Notes: a model not told the origin generated them from the letters alone. A stretch of 64,000 nucleotides of DNA from Clostridium sp. BSD9I1 (GCF_900185645.1 NZ_FYAM01000006.1:248001-312000), one strand, 5' to 3'; positions 18,190 through 26,995 are shown, numbered from the stretch's first letter. Numbers and translations: made by a program.

Positions 18190-19512
18190 ATGAATATTAA
18201 TAAAAATACTAAAAACATAATTATCACAGGTTTTGCACTGTTTTCTATGTTTTTTGGAGCGGGTAATTTAATATTTCCACCAACACTTGGATTTATATCA
18301 GGAGACAAGTGGATATTTACTATGATAGGTTTTTTACTTACTTGTATAAGTTTGCCGCTATTAGGAATAATAGCAGTGGCTTTATGTGGGGGAAGTACAG
18401 AAAAATTTACAAATAAAGTAGGAAATAAATTTGGCAAGTTTCTTTGCTCAATAATAATGCTGTCTATTGGACCATTATTTTGTATTCCAAGAACAGGAGC
18501 ATCCACTTTTGAATTAGGAGTTCAACCTATGTTTCCAAATGCAAATCCTATAGTAGTATCCATAGTTTTCTTTGCAATAACACTTATTTTAACATTAAAT
18601 GAAAGTAATGTAGTGGACAGAGTAGGATCGATACTAACACCAGTTTTACTTATATCACTTTTAATTATAATAGTAAAAGGTATTTTCTTTCCGATGGGTG
18701 AAGCATTGAGTAATGATATAGTAATGCCTTTTTCAAGAGGATTTACTGAAGGATATCAAACTATGGATGCGCTAGGATCTATAATAATGGCCCAAATGGT
18801 AGTAGGAGATTTAATAGTTAAAGGGTATAAAAATAAAAAAGAGCAAGTTTCTATAACAATAAAATCAGGTATAGTTTCAGCAGTATGTTTAGCCATTGTA
18901 TATGGTGGGCTTTTATATATTGGAGCTACTGCAAGTGGGATATTTGATAAGGATATTTCAAGAACAGCTCTTCTTATAGGAGTAACATCTAACATACTTG
19001 GACCGTCAAGTAAAATAATTTTTGGAGCAGCAATTTCAATAGCATGTTTAACTACTGCAATAGGACTTACTGCAACAGCTGGAAATTATTTCAGTAATCT
19101 TACTAACGGCAAATTAAACTATAAATTAGTAGTTACTTTAATATGCATATTTAGCGCATTTATTTCAAACTATGGAGTGGAAACTATAATTAATTTTGCT
19201 GTACCAGTGCTAGTTACTGCATATCCTGTAGTAATAGTTTTAATAATTATGAACTTATTTAATAATTACATTGAAGATACATACATTTATAAAGGTGCAG
19301 TTTATACAACTTTAATTATAAGTCTTGTAAATTCCCTTAATACTTTAAATATAAATATACCTTACGTTACTGATTACATAAATAAATTGCCAATGTCTAC
19401 TCAAGGATTTGGATGGATAATACCATGTGCGTTAGGTGCTATACTAGGAAGTTTATATGGTAGAAGTAAAAAGGCACCATCCTTGTTAAAGGAAATCGGT
19501 CAAGAATCCTGA
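18190..19512 (+). CDS. brnQ: Branched-chain amino acid carrier (LIVCS family)
   Basis: 440 residues from ATG 18190; the frame upstream runs through the leader terminator and is not coding. NTKNIIITGFALFSMFFGAGNLIFPPTLGFISGDKW is the family N-terminus, and about twelve hydrophobic segments follow with the conserved IPRTGASTFELGVQP stretch. It is a Na+ or H+ symporter for Leu, Ile and Val in the cytoplasmic membrane. It is monocistronic, with attenuation-type control suggested by its leader. Amino-acid uptake fits the fermentative lifestyle seen in the rest of the window. Confidence 0.95.
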   Translation: MNINKNTKNIIITGFALFSMFFGAGNLIFPPTLGFISGDKWIFTMIGFLLTCISLPLLGIIAVALCGGSTEKFTNKVGNKFGKFLCSIIMLSIGPLFCIPRTGASTFELGVQPMFPNANPIVVSIVFFAITLILTLNESNVVDRVGSILTPVLLISLLIIIVKGIFFPMGEALSNDIVMPFSRGFTEGYQTMDALGSIIMAQMVVGDLIVKGYKNKKEQVSITIKSGIVSAVCLAIVYGGLLYIGATASGIFDKDISRTALLIGVTSNILGPSSKIIFGAAISIACLTTAIGLTATAGNYFSNLTNGKLNYKLVVTLICIFSAFISNYGVETIINFAVPVLVTAYPVVIVLIIMNLFNNYIEDTYIYKGAVYTTLIISLVNSLNTLNINIPYVTDYINKLPMSTQGFGWIIPCALGAILGSLYGRSKKAPSLLKEIGQES

Positions 19513-19555
19513 TTTTAAACTTAATTAATATTATAACGAAATTTTAAAGGGATTT

Positions 19556-19628
19556 GGATTTTTGTCAAGTGGTCAAGTCATCACCCTCTCAAGGTGGAGT
19601 CGTGGACTCAATTCCTCTAGGAGCTGCA
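19556..19628 (+). pseudogene. Decayed tRNA-Glu(CUC)-like sequence
   Basis: GTCAAGTGGTCAAGTCATCACCC...GGTGG aligns with clostridial tRNA-Glu (GTCAAGTGGTTAAGACACCGCCC...). The anticodon arm TCACC / GGTGG closes the 7-nt loop CTCTCAA, with CTC in the anticodon position. A T-arm-like GGACTCAATTCCTCT and an acceptor-like GGAGCTGCA follow. The 5' strand (GGATTTT) does not pair with the 3' acceptor, the D-stem is broken and CCA is absent, so it is unlikely to be a working tRNA. Confidence 0.55.
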
Positions 19629-19631
19629 ATT

Positions 19632-19661
19632 AAAAACCCACGGAATATTCCGTGGGTTTTT
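19632..19661. terminator. Perfect palindromic terminator
   Basis: AAAAACCCACGGAAT is followed directly by its exact complement ATTCCGTGGGTTTTT. It can terminate brnQ and the tRNA-like sequence. Confidence 0.9.
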
Positions 19662-19738
19662 AATTTTAATAATGTTTAAGGAAATTATTACATTCCTCTT
19701 GCATATTATGTATTAATAAGTAATGGGAGGAATGCTTT

Positions 19739-21115
19739 TTGAAAAAAACCTATGTGTTGGACACCAATGTAATATTGTATTCTCCTGGAGCAATATTTTC
19801 CTTTGGCGAGAATGATGTAGTTATACCAGAAGTGGTTCTTGAAGAGTTAGATGCATTTAAAAAAGATAAAAATGACTTAGGTGCAAATGCTCGTCATGCT
19901 TCGAGAATTTTAGATAAACTTAGAATAGAGGGGAATTTAAATAAGGGAGTAGTACTTCCCGGAGGAGGAAACCTTAGGGTGGAAATGAATCACCAGGATG
20001 CTATAATTCCTCCAACCTGGGATAAAACTAAGCCAGATAATAGAATATTACAGGTGTGTAAGGGATTACAGGAAGCTGGAGAAGATGTATGTTTAATTAC
20101 AAAAGATATATTTGAAAGAATAAAGGCAGACTCTGCCAATATAGATGTAGAAGATTTTCACGAAAAGGTAGTTCCAGAAAATGACAACCAATACACTGGA
20201 AGAATAGAGTTATATGCATCTTCATTAAAAATAGATGATTTTTATGCAAAAAAAATCCTAGATATAAAGGATGTTTTTTATTATAGAAAGGAAACAAATG
20301 AGTATGTTGAACCTTGTCTTTATAATAATCAGTTTATACTGATACATTCACTAGAAAATCCAAGACAATCTGCGGTAGGAAGATATAATGGAAAATCTAT
20401 AGTTCCGTTATATTATAAAGATAAAACACCTCTTGGAATAGTACCAAGAAATTTAGGTCAAAGATTTATGTTAGAAGCACTATACACTGATGCAGATAAG
20501 GCTCCACTGGTTATAGTGAAGGGACCTGCAGGTACAGCAAAGACACTATTTTCCTTAGCTGTAGGACTTGATAAGGTAATCGAGGAACAAACAAAGCAAT
20601 ACAGGAGAGTACTAGTTTGTAGGCCTAATGTTACCATGGATGAAGAAATTGGATTCTTACCAGGAACAGAACAAGAAAAAATATCACCTTTCATGAGACC
20701 TATATTTGACAATTTAGAGATATTAGTGGATTCAAATGAAAAAGAAAGATATAAAAATGAAAGTGAGCTTACTGATAAAATAAGAGAGCTATTTGATAGA
20801 AGAATAATTACAACAGAAGCTGTCGCATATTTAAGAGGTAGATCTATAGTTAAGAATTGGATGATCATTGATGAGGCGCAAAACCTAACCCCTAAACAGG
20901 TGAAATCTATTATAACTCGTGTTGGAGAAGGCACCAAGCTTATATTAATAGGAGATCCTGAACAAATAGACCAACCATTCTTAGACTCAAGATCTAATGG
21001 ATTATGCTATGCTTCAGAAAATATGAAAGGAAGCGAGCTTTGCTATCAAGTTACTTTAAAGCATGATGAATGTGAAAGGTCACCACTCGCATATGAGGCG
21101 GCTAAGAGGCTTTAG
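19739..21115 (+). CDS. PIN-domain PhoH-family ATPase (YlaK type)
   Basis: 458 residues starting at TTG 19739 with GGGAGG 8 nt upstream; a nearby ATG at 19732 is out of frame. Residues 1-130 form a PIN nuclease-like domain (YVLDTNVILYSPGAI, PEVVLEELDAFKK, conserved acidic residues). The C-terminal half is a PhoH P-loop ATPase with GPAGTAKTLFSLAVG near residue 261, EEIGFLPGTEQEK, WMIIDEAQN near 375 and GDPEQIDQP. PIN-PhoH proteins are thought to act as RNA helicase-nucleases. It is monocistronic with its own terminator. Its RNA targets are not known. Confidence 0.92.
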   Translation: MKKTYVLDTNVILYSPGAIFSFGENDVVIPEVVLEELDAFKKDKNDLGANARHASRILDKLRIEGNLNKGVVLPGGGNLRVEMNHQDAIIPPTWDKTKPDNRILQVCKGLQEAGEDVCLITKDIFERIKADSANIDVEDFHEKVVPENDNQYTGRIELYASSLKIDDFYAKKILDIKDVFYYRKETNEYVEPCLYNNQFILIHSLENPRQSAVGRYNGKSIVPLYYKDKTPLGIVPRNLGQRFMLEALYTDADKAPLVIVKGPAGTAKTLFSLAVGLDKVIEEQTKQYRRVLVCRPNVTMDEEIGFLPGTEQEKISPFMRPIFDNLEILVDSNEKERYKNESELTDKIRELFDRRIITTEAVAYLRGRSIVKNWMIIDEAQNLTPKQVKSIITRVGEGTKLILIGDPEQIDQPFLDSRSNGLCYASENMKGSELCYQVTLKHDECERSPLAYEAAKRL

Positions 21116-21144
21116 TTATAACTAACATCCTATTTAGGTTGTTT

Positions 21145-21175
21145 AAAAAGGCTGTAAATTGCAGCCTTTTTAAAA
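21145..21175 (+). terminator. Terminator after the PIN-PhoH gene
   Basis: AAAAAGGCTG and CAGCCTTTTT (21145-21154, 21162-21171) form a 10-bp stem with a T-rich 3' side. Confidence 0.85.
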
Positions 21176-21324
21176 TTACATAATTTAAATATCGTATTTA
21201 AGTAGCTTGAAAACTACTTTTACCATTAAATAATAAATAAATGCATTAATTTCTATTTAAAAATATCAAAATTTATTGTACAATAAAAAATGTATGTATT
21301 TATTAAGAAAGGAACGATAAGCGT

Positions 21325-22329
21325 ATGGGAAAAAAGAAAAAGGTGAGGAAGAAAAAAAAGCTTTCATTTAGGATATTTTTCTTGTTCCTACTTTTTGAAT
21401 TTGCATTTTCAGCAGCAACAGGACCTTTTATAGTGTTTTACGGACCGTTTAATAATGTAAAAAAGACTATAGTAGGGGCAGCTATGAGCACTCTAACTCA
21501 TCAATATATAGCTACCACTTTTCTATCAGATCAAAAGATTAAGGATATTTTAAAAGATGATGTAATAGAAGAAATAAATCAAAATGAAGATGTACAAGAC
21601 TTAGAATTTGAAAATAACCATGACTCAAATATAGACAGATATGATATAGAAGGTAAGAAATTTAATGGATCCATGCTTGTTATTCATGATCCTACTAGGG
21701 TAAAGGTTGGATATAGCAGCAAAATTGGTAAGTCAGGAGAACTAACAAGTCAGATAGCAAAGGCTAACAATGCAGTTGCAGCTATAAATGGCGGGGGATT
21801 TGTGGATCAAAGTAATGATGGAAATTGGACAGGAACTGGTGGACAGCCTGTAGGACTTTTAATGAGCAATGGAAAAATGATTCATAATGATATTAGTAAT
21901 CGTGACGCCAAAAATGACACAGTAGCTATTACTTCTAAGGGAGTACTATTAGTTGGAAAATATACTTTAAATGAATTAGAACAATTAAAGGTAACAGAGG
22001 CAATGACCTTTGGACCAGCACTAGTAGTAAATGGACAACCTACTATTAAAAATGGTGATGGAGGATGGGGAATTGCTCCGAGAACAGCAATTGGACAAAG
22101 AAAAGATGGAGCAATACTGCTCTTAGTAATTGATGGAAGGCAAGTTTCTAGTATAGGAGCTACTTTAAGAGATGTACAAGATATTATGTTAGAATATGGA
22201 GCTTATAATGCTACTAATTTAGATGGAGGTTCTTCTTCTACTATGTATTATGATGAAGAAGTAATAAATAATCCTTGTGATCCATTAGGAGAAAGATCAG
22301 TTCCTTCTATCATATATGTTACACCTTAG
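21325..22329 (+). CDS. Membrane-anchored phosphodiester glycosidase-family protein
   Basis: 334 residues. A very basic N-terminus (KKKKVRKKKKLS) precedes one hydrophobic segment, giving a single-pass, outward-facing protein. The C-terminal domain has NNAVAAINGGGFVDQ, GQPVGLLMSNGKM, EAMTFGPALVVNGQP, IAPRTAIGQRKDGAILLLVIDGRQ and TNLDGGSSSTMYYD, all typical of the NAGPA/DUF2233 phosphodiester glycosidase family. Relatives remove or expose sugar phosphodiesters and are linked to exopolysaccharide metabolism. The next gene starts 13 bp after its stop, so they form a pair. The natural substrate is unknown. Confidence 0.85.
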   Translation: MGKKKKVRKKKKLSFRIFFLFLLFEFAFSAATGPFIVFYGPFNNVKKTIVGAAMSTLTHQYIATTFLSDQKIKDILKDDVIEEINQNEDVQDLEFENNHDSNIDRYDIEGKKFNGSMLVIHDPTRVKVGYSSKIGKSGELTSQIAKANNAVAAINGGGFVDQSNDGNWTGTGGQPVGLLMSNGKMIHNDISNRDAKNDTVAITSKGVLLVGKYTLNELEQLKVTEAMTFGPALVVNGQPTIKNGDGGWGIAPRTAIGQRKDGAILLLVIDGRQVSSIGATLRDVQDIMLEYGAYNATNLDGGSSSTMYYDEEVINNPCDPLGERSVPSIIYVTP

Positions 22330-22342
22330 AAAGGAAGATTTT

Positions 22343-23371
22343 ATGAGCGCTTTAAAGAGAATAATAGGGTGGATAATGATTTCACTCATAGTTCAATTCG
22401 CAGGATTGTTTTATATAGATAATATTTATTTATCTAACAATGCACCTGTAAAGGTAAAAAAAATAGAGGATAAATCAAATAATAAGAAGAAGGATGCAGA
22501 GGTAGCTATACCGGAAAATGCTGAAAATATTAATATGTCTTTTGATGGTAAGTACGCGGCTTACTATGAGGAAGATATTTTAAAAGTTGTAAGTACTAAA
22601 ACAGGTGAAAAAAAAGATATATATTTTGAAGAAGGAGTTAAGGTATCGTATTATAAGTGGCTTTCGGATAGAAACAGAATGCTTATAGCAGAAAAGCATT
22701 CTACTCAAAATGGAATGGCACTTAGACTTTCATATTATGATATAGACAAAGATACTAAAGAAGAGGTGAAAGATCTTACCTGGGCGGATACACAGTCAGA
22801 GGTAGAATCCATTGAAGCATCTACTCTTACTAATGTTATACACATTAAAGTATCAAGAGGAAGCGGAAGAAGCAGTCTTTATTGGATAAATATAATGAAG
22901 AATATGAAGCAACTATATACTAATGATTACTTCATAGGGGAAATACGTACATTAAATCACGAAGATAAGCTTTTATATGAGGGAAAAACATATAATAGAA
23001 TATATGCTACAAATGTAAATAATTCCATTAAAGTTGATGGAGTACAGGTACCGAAGCTTTTAGGAGTGGATGAAGAAGATAATATATATATAGGCTCAGA
23101 GGAAAATGGAAATATAGTTAAAGTGTACTATGGAAACATAGAAAAACCTACATCTGAATGGAAAACTGTTGAGCTTACTGAACCGATTGACAAAGATGAT
23201 ATATATATATCTAAAAAAGGACAAATATTTTTAAATGACAATTTGAAGGGTATAATAAAAGAAGCATCTACAGGAAAACAAACGGCGTATAAAGGTACAT
23301 TCCTTCAAATATATGATGATGGGGTTGCATCTATTAGTGAAGGAAAGCTTCAAAAAACTGAGTTGAAATAA
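22343..23371 (+). CDS. Single-pass membrane protein with predicted extracellular beta-rich domain
   Basis: 342 residues from ATG 22343 with AAAGGAAG; the frame overlapping the upstream gene is not needed. One N-terminal transmembrane segment (IIGWIMISLIVQFAGLFYI) is followed by a linker and a domain with repeated short motifs such as MSFDGKYAAYYEEDILKVVSTKTGEKKDIYF and YYKWLSDRNRMLIAEK. These resemble WD40/PD40-type propeller blades. It is co-transcribed with the phosphodiester glycosidase gene, which suggests a joint cell-surface function. I do not recognise a named family. Confidence 0.75.
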   Translation: MSALKRIIGWIMISLIVQFAGLFYIDNIYLSNNAPVKVKKIEDKSNNKKKDAEVAIPENAENINMSFDGKYAAYYEEDILKVVSTKTGEKKDIYFEEGVKVSYYKWLSDRNRMLIAEKHSTQNGMALRLSYYDIDKDTKEEVKDLTWADTQSEVESIEASTLTNVIHIKVSRGSGRSSLYWINIMKNMKQLYTNDYFIGEIRTLNHEDKLLYEGKTYNRIYATNVNNSIKVDGVQVPKLLGVDEEDNIYIGSEENGNIVKVYYGNIEKPTSEWKTVELTEPIDKDDIYISKKGQIFLNDNLKGIIKEASTGKQTAYKGTFLQIYDDGVASISEGKLQKTELK

Positions 23372-23409
23372 AATTTTTTGTAGTCATTAATGGACATTAA
23401 TTATCTAAT

Positions 23410-23441
23410 AAATAAATTCCGGATCTTTCCGGAATTTATTT
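23410..23441 (+). terminator. Terminator of the surface-protein pair
   Basis: AAATAAATTCCGGA and TCCGGAATTTATTT (14 bp) flank the 4-nt loop TCTT. Confidence 0.85.
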
Positions 23442-23557
23442 ATTTATTCAGATAGGTTTCTTTATGATATAATATAAAATTAAGACAATAAATATATAAA
23501 TTGAAATATGGTAATTTATAAGGAGAACATAGATTTTTATAAATTATAAAGGAAAGG

Positions 23558-24205
23558 ATGACGACTTTGGGCATAGATTTAATGAGTAAAATATTAATGA
23601 TACCAGCTATACTTATAGCATTTACATTTCATGAATACGCTCATGCATATGTAGCAGATAAATTGGGGGACAAAACCCCTAAGTTTCAAGGAAGACTTAC
23701 TTTAAATCCAATAGCGCATATAGATCCTATAGGATTTATAGCCATACTTATAGCAGGTATTGGGTGGGCAAAACCTGTAGAAGTGAACCCAAGGGCTTTT
23801 AAGAATTATTATAAGGATGATTTAAAAGTTTCTATAGCAGGACCTTTAGCAAATATTTTAGCAGCAGTTATATCAGCAGCTGCAATGTTTTTAATTTACA
23901 AGATTGGGGATGTATTTCCCATAAGCAGTAGGAATGTGTTATATATATTGATTAGAATATTTAATACATCTGTATATATAAATTGTATATTGGCAATATT
24001 TAATTTAATACCAATACCAGGACTAGATGGTTTTCATGTTATAAGGGATATTTGGCCATCAGTATTTTATAAATATTCAGATGTATTATATAGATATCAG
24101 TTTGTAATATTCTTATTATTTATAATGACTCCTATCTCAAGAATATTGGTTTCAGGGCCAGCAGGTATGATATATGGGCTTATAATGACTATGTTTAATT
24201 TGTAG
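23558..24205 (+). CDS. Site-2 protease family membrane metalloprotease
   Basis: 215 residues with several transmembrane segments. The zinc motif HEYAH is at residues 25-29, NPIAHIDPIG follows, and the third ligand region IPIPGLDGFH is in the C-terminal half. This is the short, PDZ-less S2P/YwhC-type group (M50), which cleaves within the membrane; substrates are usually unknown. The start may be ATG 23558 or the TTG at 23567, since the AAAGGAAAGG site is close to both. It sits 40 bp before trmB and may be co-transcribed with it. Confidence 0.9.
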   Translation: MTTLGIDLMSKILMIPAILIAFTFHEYAHAYVADKLGDKTPKFQGRLTLNPIAHIDPIGFIAILIAGIGWAKPVEVNPRAFKNYYKDDLKVSIAGPLANILAAVISAAAMFLIYKIGDVFPISSRNVLYILIRIFNTSVYINCILAIFNLIPIPGLDGFHVIRDIWPSVFYKYSDVLYRYQFVIFLLFIMTPISRILVSGPAGMIYGLIMTMFNL

Positions 24206-24245
24206 AATATAAATGTATTATGATTTATAGTTTGGAGGTAACAGT

Positions 24246-24878
24246 ATGAGACTTAGAAAAAAGTGGTGGGCACGTCCAGAAATGGAAGCATCACCTTTAG
24301 TAATAACAAATCCACGTGAGTATAAGGGAAAGTGGAAAGAAGAATTTAAAAATGATAATCCTGTGCATTTGGAATTAGGCTGCGGTAGGGGAGGATTTAT
24401 TGCTCAAAAGGCAGTACAAAACCCAGATATAAATTATGTTGCTGTAGATTTAAAGGATGAAGTGCTTATATATGTTTTAAAGAGAATTGAAGAACTAGAG
24501 ATTACAAACGTAAGAATAGTTCCCCTAAATATAATGTTTATAAGTGAAGTATTTGATAAGGATGAAATTGAAAAGATATATATAAACTTTTGTAATCCAT
24601 GGCCTAAGGAAAGACATAATAAAAGAAGACTTACTCATAATAGGTTTTTGGCGGAATATAAAAACTTCCTTAAAGCAGGAAGTGAAATTTGGTTTAAAAC
24701 TGATGACACAGATTTATTTAATGCTTCACAGGAGTACTTTAAAGAAAGTGGATTTTCAATTAATTATTTAACTTATGATTTACATGAATCTGACTTTGAT
24801 AAAAATATAATGACTGAATATGAAAAGAAATTCACTCAGCTTGGCATGAAGACTATGTTTTTAATTGGAAGGCTATAG
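24246..24878 (+). CDS. trmB: tRNA (guanine-46-N7)-methyltransferase
   Basis: 210 residues with the Rossmann SAM site [15 protein letters not shown], followed by [18 protein letters not shown], and the TrmB signature [19 protein letters not shown]. The C-terminal [20 protein letters not shown] is also typical. It methylates G46 in the variable loop of several tRNAs. Ribosome site GGAGG is well placed. It ends at a strong bidirectional terminator. Confidence 0.96.
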   Translation: MRLRKKWWARPEMEASPLVITNPREYKGKWKEEFKNDNPVHLELGCGRGGFIAQKAVQNPDINYVAVDLKDEVLIYVLKRIEELEITNVRIVPLNIMFISEVFDKDEIEKIYINFCNPWPKERHNKRRLTHNRFLAEYKNFLKAGSEIWFKTDDTDLFNASQEYFKESGFSINYLTYDLHESDFDKNIMTEYEKKFTQLGMKTMFLIGRL

Positions 24879-24904
24879 ATTTGTATAAAAAATTTATAAA
24901 ATGA

Positions 24905-24931
24905 TAACCCCAGAGCTTTTGCTCTGGGGTT
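24905..24931. terminator. Bidirectional terminator, trmB / wall-hydrolase-like gene
   Basis: AACCCCAGAGC and GCTCTGGGGTT form an 11-bp stem with the loop TTTT between converging genes. Confidence 0.9.
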
Positions 24932-24936
24932 TATCT

Positions 24937-25686
24937 TTATGTTGTATATAGTAAAAGTTCCTTAAATAAAGCACTAACAACGTTAGACCAATTTTGGCTT
25001 TGAGCATATTTTTTATTTACCCAATAAAAAGCATCTGTGTTTGCTGGCTTGTTTTTACATAAATTCAAAACTGTTCTAGCAGCAATTCTTGAAGTATCTT
25101 TTATGTTTGTATTATAATGCTGCCAACTATAAAATACATTATATGGGTTGTTAGCTATTGTATATGCCTGCTTATTAGTTTTAGGTACAAAGGATTGCTC
25201 TACACCTGTTATAGCGAACAGTATCAACGGGTTTAAATTAAACTCTTCTGCAGTAGATAATATAGTAGAGAAATAAGGTTCCTCTGCAAGTAATGAGTTT
25301 CTACCTACTAAGTATTTACGTAATCTAGCTGTGTTTACATCATGATAAGCAAAGTACGTAGGAATTCCTGAAGCTTGATTTTGAGCATTGAGATATGAGC
25401 TTACTGATTGATTTCCCCTTGATAGTTGTTTTGATGAAGTTCTTTTTACATCATCTTTTGATGGGGTCACTACATAATTATAACTATCAGAAACTCTTTT
25501 GTAGGCACCTAATGATAGCCATGTCACATTTTCATTTTTAATATTTAATGATAATTTACTTTTAATAAAAAGTTCATTTAAATTTTCTAAGTTGAAGCCT
25601 GATGCAAAGAAAATAGATACAATAAGCGCTGAAATAATATAAGTCTTTAAAATGCTCTTAATGTACTTACTCGGTTTACATTTCAT
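24937..25686 (-). CDS. Exported glucosaminidase/lysozyme-like protein
   Basis: 249 residues with an N-terminal hydrophobic signal (TYIISALIVSIFFASG). After a low-complexity linker, residues about 110-245 contain YFSTILSTAEEFNLNPLILFAITGVEQSFVPKTNKQAYTIANNPYNVFYSWQHYN, with a conserved Glu in GVEQSF. This resembles the glucosaminidase and lytic-transglycosylase fold, which cleaves peptidoglycan. Family placement is by pattern only. It is monocistronic. Its activity and cell-cycle role are inferred. Confidence 0.65.
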   Translation of the reverse strand: MKCKPSKYIKSILKTYIISALIVSIFFASGFNLENLNELFIKSKLSLNIKNENVTWLSLGAYKRVSDSYNYVVTPSKDDVKRTSSKQLSRGNQSVSSYLNAQNQASGIPTYFAYHDVNTARLRKYLVGRNSLLAEEPYFSTILSTAEEFNLNPLILFAITGVEQSFVPKTNKQAYTIANNPYNVFYSWQHYNTNIKDTSRIAARTVLNLCKNKPANTDAFYWVNKKYAQSQNWSNVVSALFKELLLYTT

Positions 25687-25989
25687 ATAATCACCTATAC
25701 CTTATAATAATTTATTTGTATGATTTAAGGAAATTTATAAATTTAATAATTTACAAAAGTCTTTGATTTTGCTACAAATCATTTACCTCAATTTCTTTGG
25801 AGCATTTCCTTAAAAATCAATACGGACTAATTTACTTTAGATGGATACAAGTGAAATTATACCCACTTTTTATTTTTATAAACATAAAACATAAAAAAAT
25901 TAATAAACTTTGAAATCAGTAGCTTGTAGAATGGATTCTTAAATAATTTTAGGAAGGCAGGAAATACTATAAAAAGGAGGTGGTAAGTT
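25687..25989. other. 303-bp divergent spacer
   Basis: AT-rich DNA between the wall-hydrolase-like gene and the DUF3892 gene. Apart from ribosome sites at the edges (AGGTGA on the minus strand, AAAAGGAGG before 25990) I see no conserved element. Confidence 0.5.
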
Positions 25990-26235
25990 ATGAATAAAGA
26001 TAATAATCAAGCTAATAGCATAGTAGCAGTAGGAAAAGATGACGATAATGAAATAGTAAGTTATAAATTAGACAATGGAGAAATTCTTTCAAGAGAACAA
26101 GCTATATCAATGGCAAAGGAAGGTGGAATAAAAGGTGTGTCTGTTTCGACATCAAGAAAGGGAGAAGAATATTTGAGAAGTCTTCCAGATGATGATGAAA
26201 GCAATAATTTAAAGAATTTGCCAAATATAGAATAG
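25990..26235 (+). CDS. DUF3892 family small protein
   Basis: 81 residues with excellent ribosome site AAAAGGAGG. The pattern IVAVGKDDDNEIVSYKLDNGEILSREQAISMAKEGGIKGVSVSTSRKGEEYLRSLPDD is the DUF3892 domain, a short acidic protein common in Clostridium and Bacillus. Function is unknown. Structured repeat copy 2 begins 20 bp after its stop. Confidence 0.85.
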   Translation: MNKDNNQANSIVAVGKDDDNEIVSYKLDNGEILSREQAISMAKEGGIKGVSVSTSRKGEEYLRSLPDDDESNNLKNLPNIE

Positions 26236-26254
26236 TAGTTAATAGATAGCATTG

Positions 26255-26492
26255 CGACATTTTTAATGTTGAACCGGTCGTATGAGATTTGCATTTAGAA
26301 AAGTCGTTCACTGCGCAAAGAAGCTCTAATATTTCTGACTTCAAACCAACTAAATTTTCTAAACTCGCTGTCGCTCAAACAGTAGAAAATTCTTAACGGT
26401 GTTTTAAAGTCAGAAATACAGAGCTTCTAGTTGCTTGTTCAATGCTTTCTACAATGCAAATCTCATACTTGTGTTCAACATTAAAAATGTCG
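26255..26492 (+). repeat. Structured repeat copy 2, the most intact copy
   Basis: 238 nt. Helices: outermost 26255-26274 with 26473-26492 (20 bp, perfect, beginning CGACATTTTTAATG); second GTATGAGATTTGCATT 26280-26295 with 26453-26468 (16 bp) extended by TAGAAA/TTTCTA; third GAAGCTCT 26320-26327 with 26420-26427 and ATTTCTGACTT 26331-26341 with 26407-26417; apical AATTTTCTA 26353-26361 with 26383-26391 (9 bp). Loop and linker sequences match copy 1: GTTCACTGCGCAAAGAA, AACTCGCTGT..CTCA.ACAG, ACGGTGTTTTAAA, GCTTCTA.TTGCTTGTTCA. It separates the converging DUF3892 and tpx genes and could serve as a terminator for either, since its minus- and plus-strand ends run into T/A tracts. Confidence 0.85.
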
Positions 26493-26500
26493 TATTTTTT

Positions 26501-26995
26501 CTACTTAGCGTTCTTAGCAGCTTCTAATATCTTATCGTGGTTTGGCTGCTCAGTTATTTCCTCAACGTATTCAACATAAACTACCTTATTGTTGCTATCT
26601 ATAACAAAAGCAGCTCTTGTAAGAAGTCCTAATTCTGCAACATAAGTACCATAGTTCTCGCCAACCATTCTATCTTTATAATCGGATAATGTAATTACAT
26701 TTTCAATTCCATGAGCTGCACACCATCTAGCCTGAGCAAAAGGTAAATCCATAGAAATTGTATATATAGTTACATTAGGAATAGAGGTTGCCTTGTTATT
26801 AAAAGTTCGTGTTTCAAGGTCACAAGTAGGAGTATCTATAGATGGTACTGTAAGGAGAATTCTAACTCCCTTTGTATCTTTTAATGATATAGGAGTTAAG
26901 TTATTATCAATAGCTGTAAAATCAGGAGCAGAATCACCAACTTTTACTTCAGTTCCTTTAAGAGTAACAGGTTTATTTTGAAATTTAATGTTCAT
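26501..26995 (-). CDS. tpx: Thiol peroxidase Tpx
   Basis: 164 residues, the Tpx length. VKVGDSAPDFTAIDNNLTPISLKD opens the peroxiredoxin fold. The peroxidatic Cys58 is in SIDTPTCDLETRTFN and the resolving Cys92 in FAQARWCAAHGIENV. It reduces peroxides using thioredoxin-type donors in the cytoplasm and protects anaerobes on exposure to air. Ribosome site GGGAGG is clear. Monocistronic, with structured repeat copy 2 immediately downstream. Confidence 0.96.
   Translation of the reverse strand: MNIKFQNKPVTLKGTEVKVGDSAPDFTAIDNNLTPISLKDTKGVRILLTVPSIDTPTCDLETRTFNNKATSIPNVTIYTISMDLPFAQARWCAAHGIENVITLSDYKDRMVGENYGTYVAELGLLTRAAFVIDSNNKVVYVEYVEEITEQPNHDKILEAAKNAK

Noticed and set aside
20458-20937. 159-codon minus-strand frame inside the PIN-PhoH gene, and similar antisense frames elsewhere
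   Set aside because: They are shadows of strongly coding plus-strand genes with recognised motifs.
26061-26344. Two minus-strand open frames of 77 and 80 codons inside and before structured repeat copy 2
   Set aside because: They run across the DUF3892 gene and the folded repeat, lack good ribosome sites, and their sequence is explained by the helices.
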